Positions 23,909-34,089 of a stretch of 64,000 nt of DNA are shown here, piece by piece. The stretch lies in NCBI RefSeq assembly GCF_040954645.1, contig NC_092810.1, positions 15,260,877-15,324,876 of the forward strand, in the 5' to 3' direction. Position numbers and translations under genes: made by a program. The DNA comes from Diabrotica undecimpunctata. Lineage: Eukaryota; Arthropoda; Insecta; Coleoptera; Chrysomelidae. The notes beneath the pieces were generated by a model. That model ran no database searches, was not told the DNA's origin, and saw nothing but the letters and a program-made list of their open reading frames with translations. Positions within the stretch are counted from its first letter, which is position 1, and each line of letters opens with the position of its first letter.

Positions 23909-24368
23909 ATGAGTTCCAAATCACATAGAATAATGGCTAGAACTTGGCCAGAAGAAAGCACATAGACAAATTGTTTAAAAAGCAGCATCCCTGAAAGATC
24001 TAAGTTCGCCTGCAGCATCCCCAGAAAATTACAATCCGACTGCTGCATCTCTAAAATTAAAGTCCGTCTCCAGCATCCCCGAGAAATCTTAGCTCACCTG
24101 CAACATCCACCGACAATTTAAGTCCAACTGCAGCATCACCAGAATATCTAAATCCGCCAGCAGCATCTCCGGAAAATCCACGTCCCTCTACTTTTAAACT
24201 ACAAGGAAGATTTCAACATCTATCATCCTCAGAATTCGACCCGTTTGAGGATTCTGAAGAGTCCTATAGGCTTTCAGATGATCAGGATGTGATGAAAAAT
24301 GCTCTTTCTGATAATAACAGTTCTAACGACCACGTGATAACTTGGCAAGCGATGCAGGCGTACAAGAA
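23909..24368 (+). pseudogene. N-terminal fragment of a transposase-like gene, low-complexity
   Basis: ATG at 23909 follows an acceptor-like TTTATTTCAG at about 23860. It begins MSSKSHRIMARTWPEEST and a stop. A Pro/Ala/Ser repeat region follows (23982-24189), then an open, acidic stretch in one frame: FKLQGRFQHLSSSEFDPFED, SEESYRLSDDQDVMKNALSD, ending WQAMQAYKKQ at the tail of a minus-strand LINE. An 'MSSxxxRI' start with an acidic tail resembles N-termini of DUF7869/Sola-type genes, but no conserved domain is reached. Function not established. Confidence 0.35.
23982..24189 (+). repeat. Seven 30-bp tandem units, coding-type
   Basis: Units open GCAGCATC and read as about ten residues of the form AASPENLSPP. 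Seven degenerate copies, one of them 28 bp, which shifts the frame. Third-position changes and the residual frame suggest it was once a protein repeat. Confidence 0.75.
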
Positions 24369-24370
24369 AC

Positions 24371-25170
24371 AGTCATCATCATCATTCAGCCCCAGTTTTA
24401 CATCCATTGTTGGATATAGGACTCCTAAAAACGTCTCCAGTTTTTTCTATCTCTAGCTGCTGCAATCCAGTTTGTTTCTATTCTCCTTAGGTCGTCGGTC
24501 CATCGGGTGGGTGGTCTGCCTCGACTTCGCTTGTCGGCTCTTGGTCTCCACTCCAATAATCTCGTCGTCCATCTTCCGTCTTCCATTCTAGCAACATGTC
24601 CAGCCCACCTCCACTTTTGTTTATTGATTCGCAGTGTAATATCGTCTACGCCAGTTCGTCGGCGTATCTCCTCATTTCTCACGCGATCTTTCAAGGTCAG
24701 GCCCAGCATTGATCTCTCCATTCGCCTTTGTGTTACCCTCAGTTTTTCGGCAGTAGCTTTCGTTAAAGTTAGGGTCTCTGCTCCGTAGGTCAAGACTGGT
24801 AAGATGCATTGGTTAAATACCTTCCTTTTCAGGTGAATTGGGGTATTTGTTTTAAAAATGTCTTTCATCCTTTCATATGCCGCCCATCCCAACGTGATTC
24901 GTCTATTTAGCTCGCAGGTTTGGTTGTCTCTGGTTATTCTAATTTCATGACCCAATTATGTGTATTTATCGATTAATTCTACCTTGTTGTTATTGATCTG
25001 TATCTCTTCGCTGGGAACCATATTGGTCATCATTTTGGTTTTCTCGAAATTCATCTCCAGCCCAGTTTCTTGTAGTATGTCATTTAGTTCTTGAAATGAA
25101 TTCCTTTCTTTATCAACAGCTGGACTTCCATTAACAGCAATATTTTTTGCGAGTGTAGTGTTTTTGTTTT
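24371..25170 (-). mobile_element. LINE 3' half with (TCA)n tail
   Basis: At 24425-24955 the minus strand reads LNRRITLGWAAYERMKDIFK, VFNQCILPVLTYGAETLTLT, RVTQRRMERSMLGLTLKDRV, QKWRWAGHVARMEDGRWTTR and SRGRPPTRWTDDLRRI, the thumb and C-terminus of an insect RTE-like ORF2. Upstream to about 25170, past a stop at 24956-24958, lie LEMNFEKTKMMTN and similar palm remnants. The 3' tail on plus is GTCATCATCATCATTC at 24371-24386. The catalytic core is missing. Confidence 0.85.
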
Positions 25171-25699
25171 TTATCCATTCTTTACTGCTAGACTGTATCG
25201 GTCGTTCAAAATTTAGTTTTCTGTTAGAATGGTTTATTAAATTTATATTTTGTTTAGTAGATGGCGACAGGTCGGTTAATTACATATATTTAAATAAATC
25301 TAGTTGTTCTTTCAGTAAATTTATCGTAATTTGTTGATTTGACATCAATATTTCATTCTGATTAATAATTTTCTTTAAGCATCTGATTTCAGTTAGTCTT
25401 GGATTCTTATCCTCTCTATCCAAGATTTTGTTTGCTGGATCACTTAACCTCACACTTTTTTCACGGCATATAACTGTTTCATCGTGGATACATATAATAC
25501 ATTTTAATTGCTTCCTTCAGTCACTATGTGATAACGTTTCACATTTCGCACATGCAAGACCACTTTGTGCGACTTTTTTGACACTTTTTACAGCACTTAA
25601 CTATCGAGTCGTGAACACGACCCTTTTTCTGAGGCACCATGATGGATCTCTATGGATCTAGAACTAAGATAAGAACTAAGATGCACGCAAATTAAAATG
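25171..25699. other. No gene recognised
   Basis: An open frame at 25428-25661 shows no known domain. No repeats seen. Confidence 0.4.
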
Positions 25700-26042
25700 C
25701 TGATAGGTATAAATATCTTGGTGTACAACAAACAATGGTTGAAATACAAAAGAAATAGCTACTAGAATTGGCAAAGGTAATTTAGAAACACGTCAACTGA
25801 ATAGTGTGCTCTGGAATAATCACATCACTCGAAATACCAAAATTAGAATATACAAAAACATCATAGAAAGTATTGCTAGATATGGTTCAGAGCTTTGGAT
25901 AATAAATAAAAATGATGCATACAAAATAAACGCAATGGAAATGAATTATTGGCGTAGCTGTTGCACAAATTATTATAGGAGATAGAGAACGAAATACTTA
26001 AATCAGAGAGTGTATGGACATAGACATTTACATTTTGAAAAC
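25700..26042 (+). mobile_element. LINE thumb fragment, heavily decayed
   Basis: Broken plus-strand frames read DRYKYLGVQQTMVE, then ARIGKGNLETRQLN, NHITRNTKIRIYKNIIESIA, RYGSELWIINKNDAYKINAM and EMNYWRSCC. This is the thumb region of an RTE-like reverse transcriptase, as in 22640-23770. It ends where a minus-strand LINE's (TTC)n tail begins. Confidence 0.7.
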
Positions 26043-26860
26043 TTCTTCTTCTTCTTCTTCAGCCTTAAGTAATCCAACTTTGAACATAGGCCTCCCCCAA
26101 ATCAATCCAGTGTCTTCTATTTTGCGCAACTTGCTTCCAATTGTGTCCTCCGATCTTCTTAATATCATCAGCCCATCTCATTTGTGGTCTTCCTCTGCTT
26201 CTCTTTCCTAAACATAGTCCCCACTGTTGTATTTCGTGGTTCCATCTCTTATCCTTCAGTCGGGCATTGTGTCCTGCGAAGCTCCAGTTTAATTTGGCAG
26301 CATGTTCTCCTGCGTCTTTTACTTTGGTTTTGCTTCTAATCCATTTGTTTGTTTTTTTGTCTATAGGTCTCACCCCGAGCATTGATCTTTCCATCGCTCT
26401 TTGTGTTTTTACTATTTTATCCATATTGGACTTGGTGAGTGTCCACGTCTGTAAACCATACGTGAGTATAGGGAGGATACACTGATTGTAAATTCTGGTT
26501 TTCAAATACTGTTCTATTTTGGTGCTTTTCAAGATCCAACTCAGTTTTCCAAATCCTGACCATGCTAACCTTATTCTTCTGGTAATTTTTCGTAACCTTT
26601 TCGCTGCCTGCTCTACCGGTTGATAGCTATCGAGCTTCGACGTTAACCTGTTAGTTATTACTCTCATAAACAATTTGGGGTTTTGCTTGGCCCGTCGTTC
26701 GCCAGACGTAATTGGCTGAAGTAGTGTGCGACAGAGTCTTCCAAATCTCCTCGAGCGGCTCTTCATCCTTACCACATAAAACCATCCTAGTACAAAACTC
26801 CTCGTTGGTACAGCTGCGAATCCATATTCGTTGGATCAGAAATACGGGCACTTTTTAGAG
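26043..26860 (-). mobile_element. LINE deletion derivative lacking its catalytic core
   Basis: A 236-codon minus-strand frame joins the fingers part (LFMRVITNRLTSKLDSYQPV, EQA) directly to the thumb (AKRLRKITRRIRLAWSGFGK, KIEQYLKTRIYNQCILPILT, YGLQTWTLTKSNMDK) and the C-terminus (RSRGRPQMRWADDIKKIGG). The palm with its (Y/F)xDD box is absent, yet the frame is intact across the junction. The 3' tail is (GAA)n, seen as TTCTTCTTCTTCTTCTTC at 26043-26060. It must have been mobilised in trans. Confidence 0.82.
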
Positions 26861-26884
26861 CACGTACTCTGATTTGGCGAATAG

Positions 26885-27060
26885 TGATTGTACAGGGTGT
26901 ATCCGATTGGTAGTGTGCGCCATATTCGAGCTTTGGCCGATCCTTTTAGGATCAATGAGTCCGCGCACCAGTGTAGTTACTAACCAGTCGGATTTTTCGA
27001 ACTCCTTTAAGGCTACACACCCTTCCAGTTTTCTGGAAGCCTTAGTTTTTAGAGTAACGT
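26885..27060. repeat. Possible dispersed-element fragment
   Basis: It opens TACAGGGTGTATCCGATTGG at 26891, similar in style to transposon ends carrying 'ACAGGGTGT'. No partner end was found. Confidence 0.25.
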
Positions 27061-27109
27061 AGGTCCTAAATATCTAAGTGGTAAGTAAGTCTTTATTTCC
27101 TACTCATCC

Positions 27110-27390
27110 AGTTACTCTACAAACCATCGTGCGAGATGGTCATCTGCGTCTTTTGGAAACTATAGAGTGCAAAAGGCGGAAATGGTATGGAAATGTCGAA
27201 TTGATGGATGATCAGAGATGCCAACGAGAATGTTGCAGTGGATCTTAGGAAAAAGGGAAGACCAAGAATAAATGGTGCAATGCAAGATAGAAGTCTAGAA
27301 ACCGACAACTGGAACAATTGTAAGAGTTGCAAGCTAGGATATCAGAAACACCGATAGCTGTAATAAACTCGTTAAGTATATATACATGAT
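27110..27390 (+). mobile_element. LINE C-terminal fragment
   Basis: Broken frames read LQTIVRDGHLRLLETIECKR, RKWYGNVELMDDQRCQREC, then GKREDQE and DNWNN-like pieces, ending before TATATACATGATTTATA. This is the 'WYGHV..M.D.R' C-terminus of an RTE-type ORF2, degraded. Confidence 0.6.
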
Positions 27391-28300
27391 TTATACAAGT
27401 AGTGTATATCTATAGAATAACAAATATAAAAAAAATATTGTTATGTTTATGGGTTCTTTTTATCGGTATTATTTTGACTTAATGTAATTATATAACGCTT
27501 ATTTTATTAAATCAAGAATATTTAAAATTATTTAAGTTCAAATGTGCTAAAACGTGTATTTCATTTTGTAAAACATAGCCCATTACACTCTAAAGAGTCT
27601 TTTCATCTGATAATTAAATTAAAAAAATATTTTTGTGGTGTACTTGCCCACTTAAAGAAACTTATATTAAGGTCGGAAATATCAGGCAAAAGGGTTGATG
27701 CTCTCATTGTGTTTGTGCTGTTTCTGCTTGTTCAGAGGATTTCGTAGGATATTCGGACTTTGTACGAGGAAGAGAGCTAGCTGCCTTGCGGTTCTTTTTT
27801 GACAAAGTAAAGTGTAACCTCAGTTGGTATTCATTAATGTCGGTAACAATGTACTTACTTTTTTACTATTTTTGTCAACGGAAATGGGTTTTAATAAGTT
27901 TTGTTACAAAGAAAAGTTCTTCGTTTAAATCTCTACAAGTTTCTATGTTTTAACATTTTATTTATTTTGTGTTAAAACCACTTTTTGTTTGACATTCTTT
28001 TAAATTTTTTATGCAGGTATAGAGAACATAGAAATATTTTATTTTTGAATAATACAGTTTATGTATTTAAGTTCTTTTCAATAAATCTGGTGGAAATCTC
28101 TTTAATATGCAATTCTCTTTAATCTTTTAAGAAATATTATTTCTTTAAATTTTTTATATTTAAATTAAAAGATTATACTTATTGTGAGATGAAATCACTG
28201 AACAAAATATTAAAAAAAAAACAAATTTATTATGATCTAGTTATGATCGTGGTTAAAAGTCTTTGCTGATTATATGGCAAAGTAACCTTTTATCTCCAAG
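27391..28300. other. No gene recognised
   Basis: AT-rich. A 67-codon frame at 27544-27747 is open but matches no family I know. Confidence 0.4.
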
Positions 28301-28542
28301 AATTCTCTACTGGCTCCTTCTCTTCTTAAGACTGTGATCTGCCCACCTTTTGCTCGTACTCTCAGTTGCTCTACACACGCCTGCTATCTCCTTTGCATGT
28401 CAACGTCTCTCGCACACACTATCGCTGCCGCAACAGTCTCTTCAAAAGCTCCTGGACCAAATTCCTATCTCACAGGAACTCAATTTCTTTCTAGTCGGTA
28501 TTTTAGTAAAATACCTATTTTATAGCAGTAAAATGAAGAGGT

Positions 28543-28693
28543 TTATTCCCTACAGATTTCTCGAGGTGTTTTGCCATTTCCAGAAAACAATGCGCCTTCT
28601 TGTTGCCGAGAGGGGGCATTTGGGCCTGTAGGACCCATCGCCGGCTCTTCGGGCTTCTTCCTATCCCTGGAATTGGATCGGGTATTCACCATC
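28543..28693 (-). pseudogene. Gag-like N-terminus of an LTR retrotransposon, truncated
   Basis: The minus strand at 28693 starts MVNTRSNSRDRKKPEEPAMG, then PTGPNAPSRQQEG and a stop after TPREICRE. 'M(V/T)NTRS' followed by a basic, Pro-rich segment is a common start of gag in Ty3/gypsy and BEL-type elements. The rest of gag and pol is not visible down to 28300. The long structured leader upstream (to 29855) supports a retroelement origin. Which class is not settled. Confidence 0.5.
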
Positions 28694-28838
28694 TTTGGTT
28701 TGTAGCTGGTAGAAAGGTTAAATACCACCGCTGTTATAAATAACAGTTCCAGTGACAAATATCTGTTATAGGTAACGGTTCCAAGGAACAGTTACAAAGT
28801 AACAGAGTAAAAATGGAAAACAGATAGGTAAAAATGAT

Positions 28839-29474
28839 CTAAGTATTCCTTGACTTACGTAAGGAATAACTTAGTAAACAAGTAAATTAAATGGTATAAA
28901 AATATATTGCAAGGAAAAAAAATGTTTCTAAGTGTTTCTTGACTTACGGAAGAAACGACTTAGAGTGGAAAAATAAAATACTCAAAATATAAAACGAGAA
29001 ATGCAAAAATGAAACAGATTATAGAAATATGTCTAAGTGTTTCTTGACTTACGGAAGAAACAACTTAGAACAGAAAATAAACAAGAGAATCAAATATAGT
29101 AAAATAAATGCACAAATATTTATAAGTGTTTCTTGACTTACGGAAGAAACGACTTATAATAGAAAATAAGAAAAATCAAATATAGAAAAGATGTGAAAAT
29201 ATTGCTAAGTGTTTCTTGACTTACGAAAGAAACAACTTAGCATAAAATAGAAAATGAAAGAAACAAATGTATTAAGTATTTTCTTAAATTAAGAAAGAAA
29301 ATATCTTAGATAAAATATCGGAAATAATAATGCAACAATGATTATGAAAATATTTCTAAGAGTTCTTTGACTTACCGGAAAGAACTACTTAGACAAAGTA
29401 CAAATCAAAATATAAAATAGAAAAAGCAAGATAAATATTTCTAAGTATTCTAAACTTACGGAACAACAACTTAG
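28839..29474. repeat. Array of eight stem-loops with paired substitutions
   Basis: Eight units of 34-37 bp begin at 28839, 28928, 29033, 29122, 29205, 29273, 29356 and 29441, separated by A-rich spacers (period 68-105 bp). The typical unit is arm CTAAGTGTTTCTT, loop GACTTACGG, arm AAGAAACGACTTAG. Arms differ between units but stay paired: unit 1 has TTCCTT with AAGGAA, unit 4 ends ATAAGT with ACTTAT, unit 7 has TTCTTT with AAAGAA. On minus, the loop contains GTAAGT, the core of a 5' splice site, in seven of eight units. Confidence 0.9.
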
Positions 29475-29667
29475 ACACAAAATACAAGAAAAATAAACAA
29501 TCAGTACATGAACAAATATAGATCAATGTAATATCCTAACCTGAAAGGTCTGAATATACAATACTGCTAAAATAAAAAGGTATACAGAAAATCAGAAATA
29601 AAACAATAACTTAGTTGGAACAATAATAGCACCGACTAGGTCTACAGTAGAAGAGGCAAGCTCGACT

Positions 29668-29710
29668 GATCGATGAGAGAAAATCTACCTGCTTTTATGT
29701 AAAACAAATC
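29668..29710 (-). promoter_or_regulatory. Possible LTR promoter (TATA-like plus initiator)
   Basis: On minus, TTTTACATAAAAGCAGGTAG is followed by ATCGATCAGTCGAGC. The TATA-like word and a TCAGT initiator are about 30 bases apart, the spacing expected in insect core promoters. Transcription from here would run through the stem-loop array towards the gag-like start. Confidence 0.4.
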
Positions 29711-29855
29711 CTTTGTTTTACGTAGCGAAAGTGGAATTTCCCTGCATCGAATCAATTAGAAATTTGGATTTGGCCAAACTTGGAATTCCCAAGTATTTTG
29801 ACCGATATCCAAATTCCTTGATGCGTCCGGCACGGCTGTCAGCTCCCGGCTGACA

Positions 29856-30116
29856 CGCCTCCGGAGGACATTCTAGACGGAAACACAAGAATACCTAACG
29901 ACATAAAAAAAATTAAGCGCAAGACTAAGAAATCTAGGTTGTGAATAAATAAAAACAAAAGGGAAGAAAATAGAATTAAAAAATTAGGTGCACCTTGCGA
30001 TTGCACATAACAGTGTAGATTAAAGAGAAACCAAAGACCAGAGACCAAAGAGAAGTTGCGCAATAAAAACAAAACGAGTTGATTCATCCAGAAATGTTTC
30101 AGTTAAGTATAGATAA
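29856..30116. other. No gene recognised
   Basis: Open antisense frames at 29839-30289 show no domain. It is probably the 5' part of the plus-strand transposase gene that follows. Confidence 0.35.
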
Positions 30117-33100
30117 ATGAAGATGAAGTTGAAATTTGTAAGAGTTTCTTGCCATACATGGCATTTTAAAAAAAAGCGTAGTGAAAGACTAGTTGACCAA
30201 AATGAAGCAGGTGCTTCTATTCCAAACTCAGATGAAAGACATAGGCATGACAACAACAAGAAAAAAATAGCAGAAGAACACTGTGACAATGTTAGACAGC
30301 ATATTAATTTATTACCAAAATATCATAAGTCATTACAGAAGGCAAAATACCCAACAAAATTCTATCTAGATTCCGATCTGTCAATTTCCAGTTTATACCA
30401 TGATTATTTTCTTGAGTGGTGCCGGCAAAATAATTTTGTAATAGTAATCCAAGATAAATATAGGCGCATGTTCTGCTCCGAATTTAATATAGGCTTTAAG
30501 TTACTTAAGAGCGATACCTGTGAAGTATGTAATGCAATGAATATAAAAATTAATAATGAAGGTGACAAAGAAATTGCAAAGACATTGAAAATTGATTTTG
30601 AGTTACATCACAGACGTGCCCAGGCCATGTAGAATCTAATTAAACAGGTCACAGAGGAGGCTAAAGCTACGGGAAATCTTCTTCTTAACATGCCATACAC
30701 CAAAGTGCGTAGGCGACTATCTCATTACTAGAATTCTGTTCTTGGCGGCGCGACACAGCTCGCCTGTATTGTGTATTCCTGTCCATTCTTTAATATTCCT
30801 TAACCAGGATAATTGTTTGCGGCCGACTCCTCTCCTACCTTCGATCTTCCCTTGTAGGATTAACTGTGGTATTTCATATTTTGCTTCTCTCAATATGTGC
30901 CCAAGGTAACCAATCTTGCGTTTTTTAATTAATTCAAAGAGTTCTCTTTCCACGCCGGCTCTCTTAAGGACGTCATCGTTTCGAACTCTATCCACCCAAG
31001 GTATGCGCATCATTCTTCTCAATGACCACATTTCAAATGCTTCAAGTTTGTTGATAGATGTTTTTTTCAAAGTCCACGTTTCCATGCCATAAAGCAAGAT
31101 GGACCATATGTAGCACTTGACCATTCTGTAGCGTATTTCGAAATTTAGGTTTTGATTACATAGGAGCGGTCTGAATTTTACAAAAGCTTGTCTTGCCATT
31201 TGTATTCGGGTTTTTATCTCTTGTTGTGGATCCGATTGGTCATTGATTGTGGTGCCAAGGTATTTAAAAGTTTTCACGCGTTTTATGCGATCGTCACCTA
31301 TGCATATTATCGGGTTTTCTGGAGGGTTTCTGCTAATGACCATATATTTCGTTTTCAAAATGTTGATTTTGAGGCCATATTTTTTACCTATGCTATTCAC
31401 CCTATCAAGTAATAACTGCTGATCTTCCAAATTATCAGTTATAATCACTGTGTCGTCCGCATAGCGTAGGTTGCTAATTGGTATGCCGTTCACCTTAATG
31501 TCTAATTCCGTGTCTTCTAATGCTTCCGCAAATATATTTTCAACATATAAATTAAAAAGCATCGGAGAGAGTATGCAGCCTTGGCGGACACCTTTCCGGA
31601 TTTCAAATTCATCCGTATATTGGTCTTGATCAATCCTCACCTTTGCCATTTGGTTCCAGTATAGATTCTGAATAATTCTGATCTCCTTCTGGTCCATGTT
31701 GGTCCTATGTAGTAGTTCCATCATGATATCATGTTTAACATTGTCAAATGCCTTCTCGTAGTCGATGAAGGTGAGGTAGACATCTTTTCGTTGATCTAAA
31801 CAGTTTTGTATTAAGGTGTTCAAACATAAAATTGCCTCTCTTGTTCCTAGTCCTCCCTTAAAACCGAATTGTGTTGACCCGCTAAGTTCTTCTAGTATCT
31901 TGTACATTCTTGAGTGTAATATCCTAAGGAAGAGTTTCAGCAAGTGATTCATTAAACTGATTAAGCGGTGTTCATTGCATTTTGTGGCATTAGCTGTTTT
32001 TGGGATCATCACAAAGGATGACTGCAGCCATTCTCGCGGAATGTAACCAGTATCATAAATTCTATTGAACAGCTTTACCAAGATTTCGATATTCTCCTCG
32101 TCTAGTAGTTTTATTGCTTCTATATTAATTTTATCTGGACCTGTTGCTTTATGCATCTTTGTGGTTTTAACTGCATATTCTATTTCACTTCGCATTATTG
32201 ATGGCCCTGATAAGTTTTCGGAAGGAAGTTTGCGCGTTGGTTGTGTTGGTCTTTCCTCATTAAAAAGTCTTTCTGCGTATTCTTTCCACGCCATTGCTAT
32301 CTCCTTTTCTGACACTATGTATTCGTTTCTGTCGTTACGTATTCTTGTTCTGTGGTGGCTTTTGTGTATATTCGATATTTCTTTGATCTTCTTATGTAGT
32401 CCAAAACTATCTCCTTTTTCCTGCAATTGTTTTATTTCGTTGCACCTTTCCACCATCCAACGTTCTTTTGCTTTCTTAATTTTCTGGCGAATTTCTTTGT
32501 GTATCTGTTTGTATTTGTCTTGATTACGTTGTTGTTTATGTTGCCTTCGCTTTTCCATTAGATCCATAATTTCGTCCGTCATCCATTCGTTATGCTTTCT
32601 CTTTCTGATCTGTGTTTTAACTTCCCTGTTTACTGCCAGAATCGTTCCTTTAATATCATTGACCATCTCTTCGATATCATCATTTTGTTCTATTATTCGC
32701 ATTCTTTCATTAATTTGATTTGCATAACTCTTCTTCAGATTTTCGTCTCTCATCAGTTCTCTTGTATTTATAGGCGTGCTGGTGTTTGTATTTGTTCTCT
32801 TAATTTTTGCTAGTTTTAACCTCACATCTGCTATTAGCGGATTATGATCGGATGCAATGGTTATTAGCTTTGACCTACAACAGGCTATACCAGTGCCAAT
32901 TTAACAGTAGGAGCAGCGTTCTGTACAAGAAAGGCATGGGTTTATAACCTAGGCATCCATGACTGTATTAGTGGAAAGGCCTACATGTACATGTGGCCAG
33001 AAAATATTGCCAAGCGAGGTAGCGATGAAATTACCAGCATTGTATATTATAAACATTTTCGAACTAATAGACCCACTGCTGATAAGCTTATAGTGTACAG

Positions 33101-33776
33101 AGATAATTGCAGTGACCAAAACAAAAATTGGTCTTTAATTTGTTATTTGCAACAGCTTACTATAGAAGGCATTTTCACTTCTGAAGCCACATTGATCACA
33201 AATACTTGGTAGTAGGACATACAAAATTACCATATGACCGTGATTTCGCAGCAATTAAAAAGTAAAAACAAGTGTATACTCCAGACACTTGGTACGAAGC
33301 GGTGAGAAAATGTAAAAGAAAAAACTACTTTGAGGTGATTGTATTGAAACAATCTGATTTTTTTTCTTTTAAAGAATTACAAAGCGAGATTACGAAAAAA
33401 AGCCATCCAGATGACAAAGAAAAATTAACTTTTCCAGAATATCAAGCATCAACTTTTCATCTGAACAACCTAACATATTGTATATCAATCATCTTGTTAA
33501 CGAAGGCTATAAGGCTGTTAATATTGAGAAAGGTTTGAGGAAGTCAATTTTACTTTCAAAGGATTTGAAATCAAAATACAGTGGGCCTATTCCAATAAAC
33601 AGAAACAAAATTGAAAATATACATTTTTCAGCTCTTACAGTTAATTCCGCCAGCTTTCCTAAAATTTCATGAAGAAATTGGTGCTTGCCAACAGATTCTA
33701 CCAGATGTCTTCAAATAAACCATTTGAAGACATCGAACATTTGGACGACTTTTCAGATATTGAAAATATTGACAAC
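30117..33776 (+). mobile_element. DUF7869/Sola-type transposase gene split by a LINE
   Basis: The left part at 30117-30677 reads EHCDNVRQHINLLPKYHKSL, FYLDSDLSISSLYHDYFLEW, SDTCEVCNAMNIKIN and a Lys/Glu-rich segment ending near KATGN. After a 2.2 kb LINE (30678-32868) it resumes FDLQQAIPVP, then TRKAWVYNLGIHDC, YRDNCSDQNKN (catalytic-type D followed by QNKN), GHTKLPYDRDFAA (33217-33255), a C-terminal basic part and an acidic end DIEHLDDFSDIENID with a stop at 33776. Stops and frameshifts are present (about 32910, 33210, 33265). It has the same architecture as the element at 45009-47647 but is a distant relative. Confidence 0.72.
30678..32868 (-). mobile_element. LINE with long intact reverse transcriptase ORF
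   Basis: A 702-codon minus-strand frame (30717-32825) is open throughout. It includes the end of an APE endonuclease (SDHNPLIADVRLKL upstream of the first Met), a basic linker, WLQSSFVMIPKTANATKC, FGFKGGLGTREAILCLN, LTFIDYEKAFDNVKHDIMM, GVRQGCILSPMLFNLYVENI, the catalytic NLRYADDTVIITDNLEDQQ (YADD), LKINILKTKYMVISR, KTFKYLGTTINDQSDPQQEI and the C-terminus KKRKIGYLGHILREAKYEIP, LILQGKIEGRRGVGRKQ. The usual NYR box is changed to EHRLISL. The 3' tail is AAGAAGAAG on minus at about 30678-30687. It is 5'-truncated in the endonuclease, and is the youngest-looking LINE here. Confidence 0.93.
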
Positions 33777-34085
33777 TGAATTTTTTATTGTTATATTTTT
33801 GTGTTCATCTTTTAGAATATTTTTTTTTATACAAAGGGGGATAAGCCTCATATTTTTTAGAAAAATGTCCAAAAACTCAAAAATCTTTAAATAAACATTT
33901 GTGTTATTTTTATTGTGTATTTAATAAAATATTTTCAAACAATTGTATCCCTTACTTCCGAGAAAAATGTAAGAATTGGATTTCAGAATTTGAAAATAAG
34001 TTTAAAATGATGTTTTCTCCAAAATATTATTTGGTGGTTTGTCCCTTTCTGGTTCCAAAGTCTTCATTTACGCCCTTGAAACAAC
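33777..34085. other. No gene recognised
   Basis: AT-rich 3' flank of the transposase gene, with AATAAA-type words near 33890 and 33920. No coding homology recognised. Confidence 0.4.
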
Positions 34086-34089
34086 GTGT

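Larger units (their letters stand above)
28694..29855 (-). mobile_element. LTR-like region and structured leader of a retroelement
   Basis: Read on minus from 29855 it opens TGTCAGCCGGGAGCTGACA, as LTRs start with TG. At about 29700 it has ACATAAAAGCAGG (TATA-like), followed about 25-30 bases later by ATCGATCAGTCGAG, an initiator-like TCAGT. A long leader with eight tandem stem-loops (28839-29474) and further palindromes near 28745-28790 leads to the gag-like ATG at 28693. Other palindromes at 29696-29722 and 29833-29870 add structure. The second LTR and primer-binding site were not found, so boundaries are provisional. Confidence 0.45.

Noticed and set aside
28839..29474. CRISPR-like array
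   Set aside because: Eukaryotic context, palindromic repeats with uneven, A-rich spacers, and no cas-like genes.
28839..29474. Hammerhead ribozymes in the stem-loops
   Set aside because: No CTGATGA/GAAA core is present in the units.
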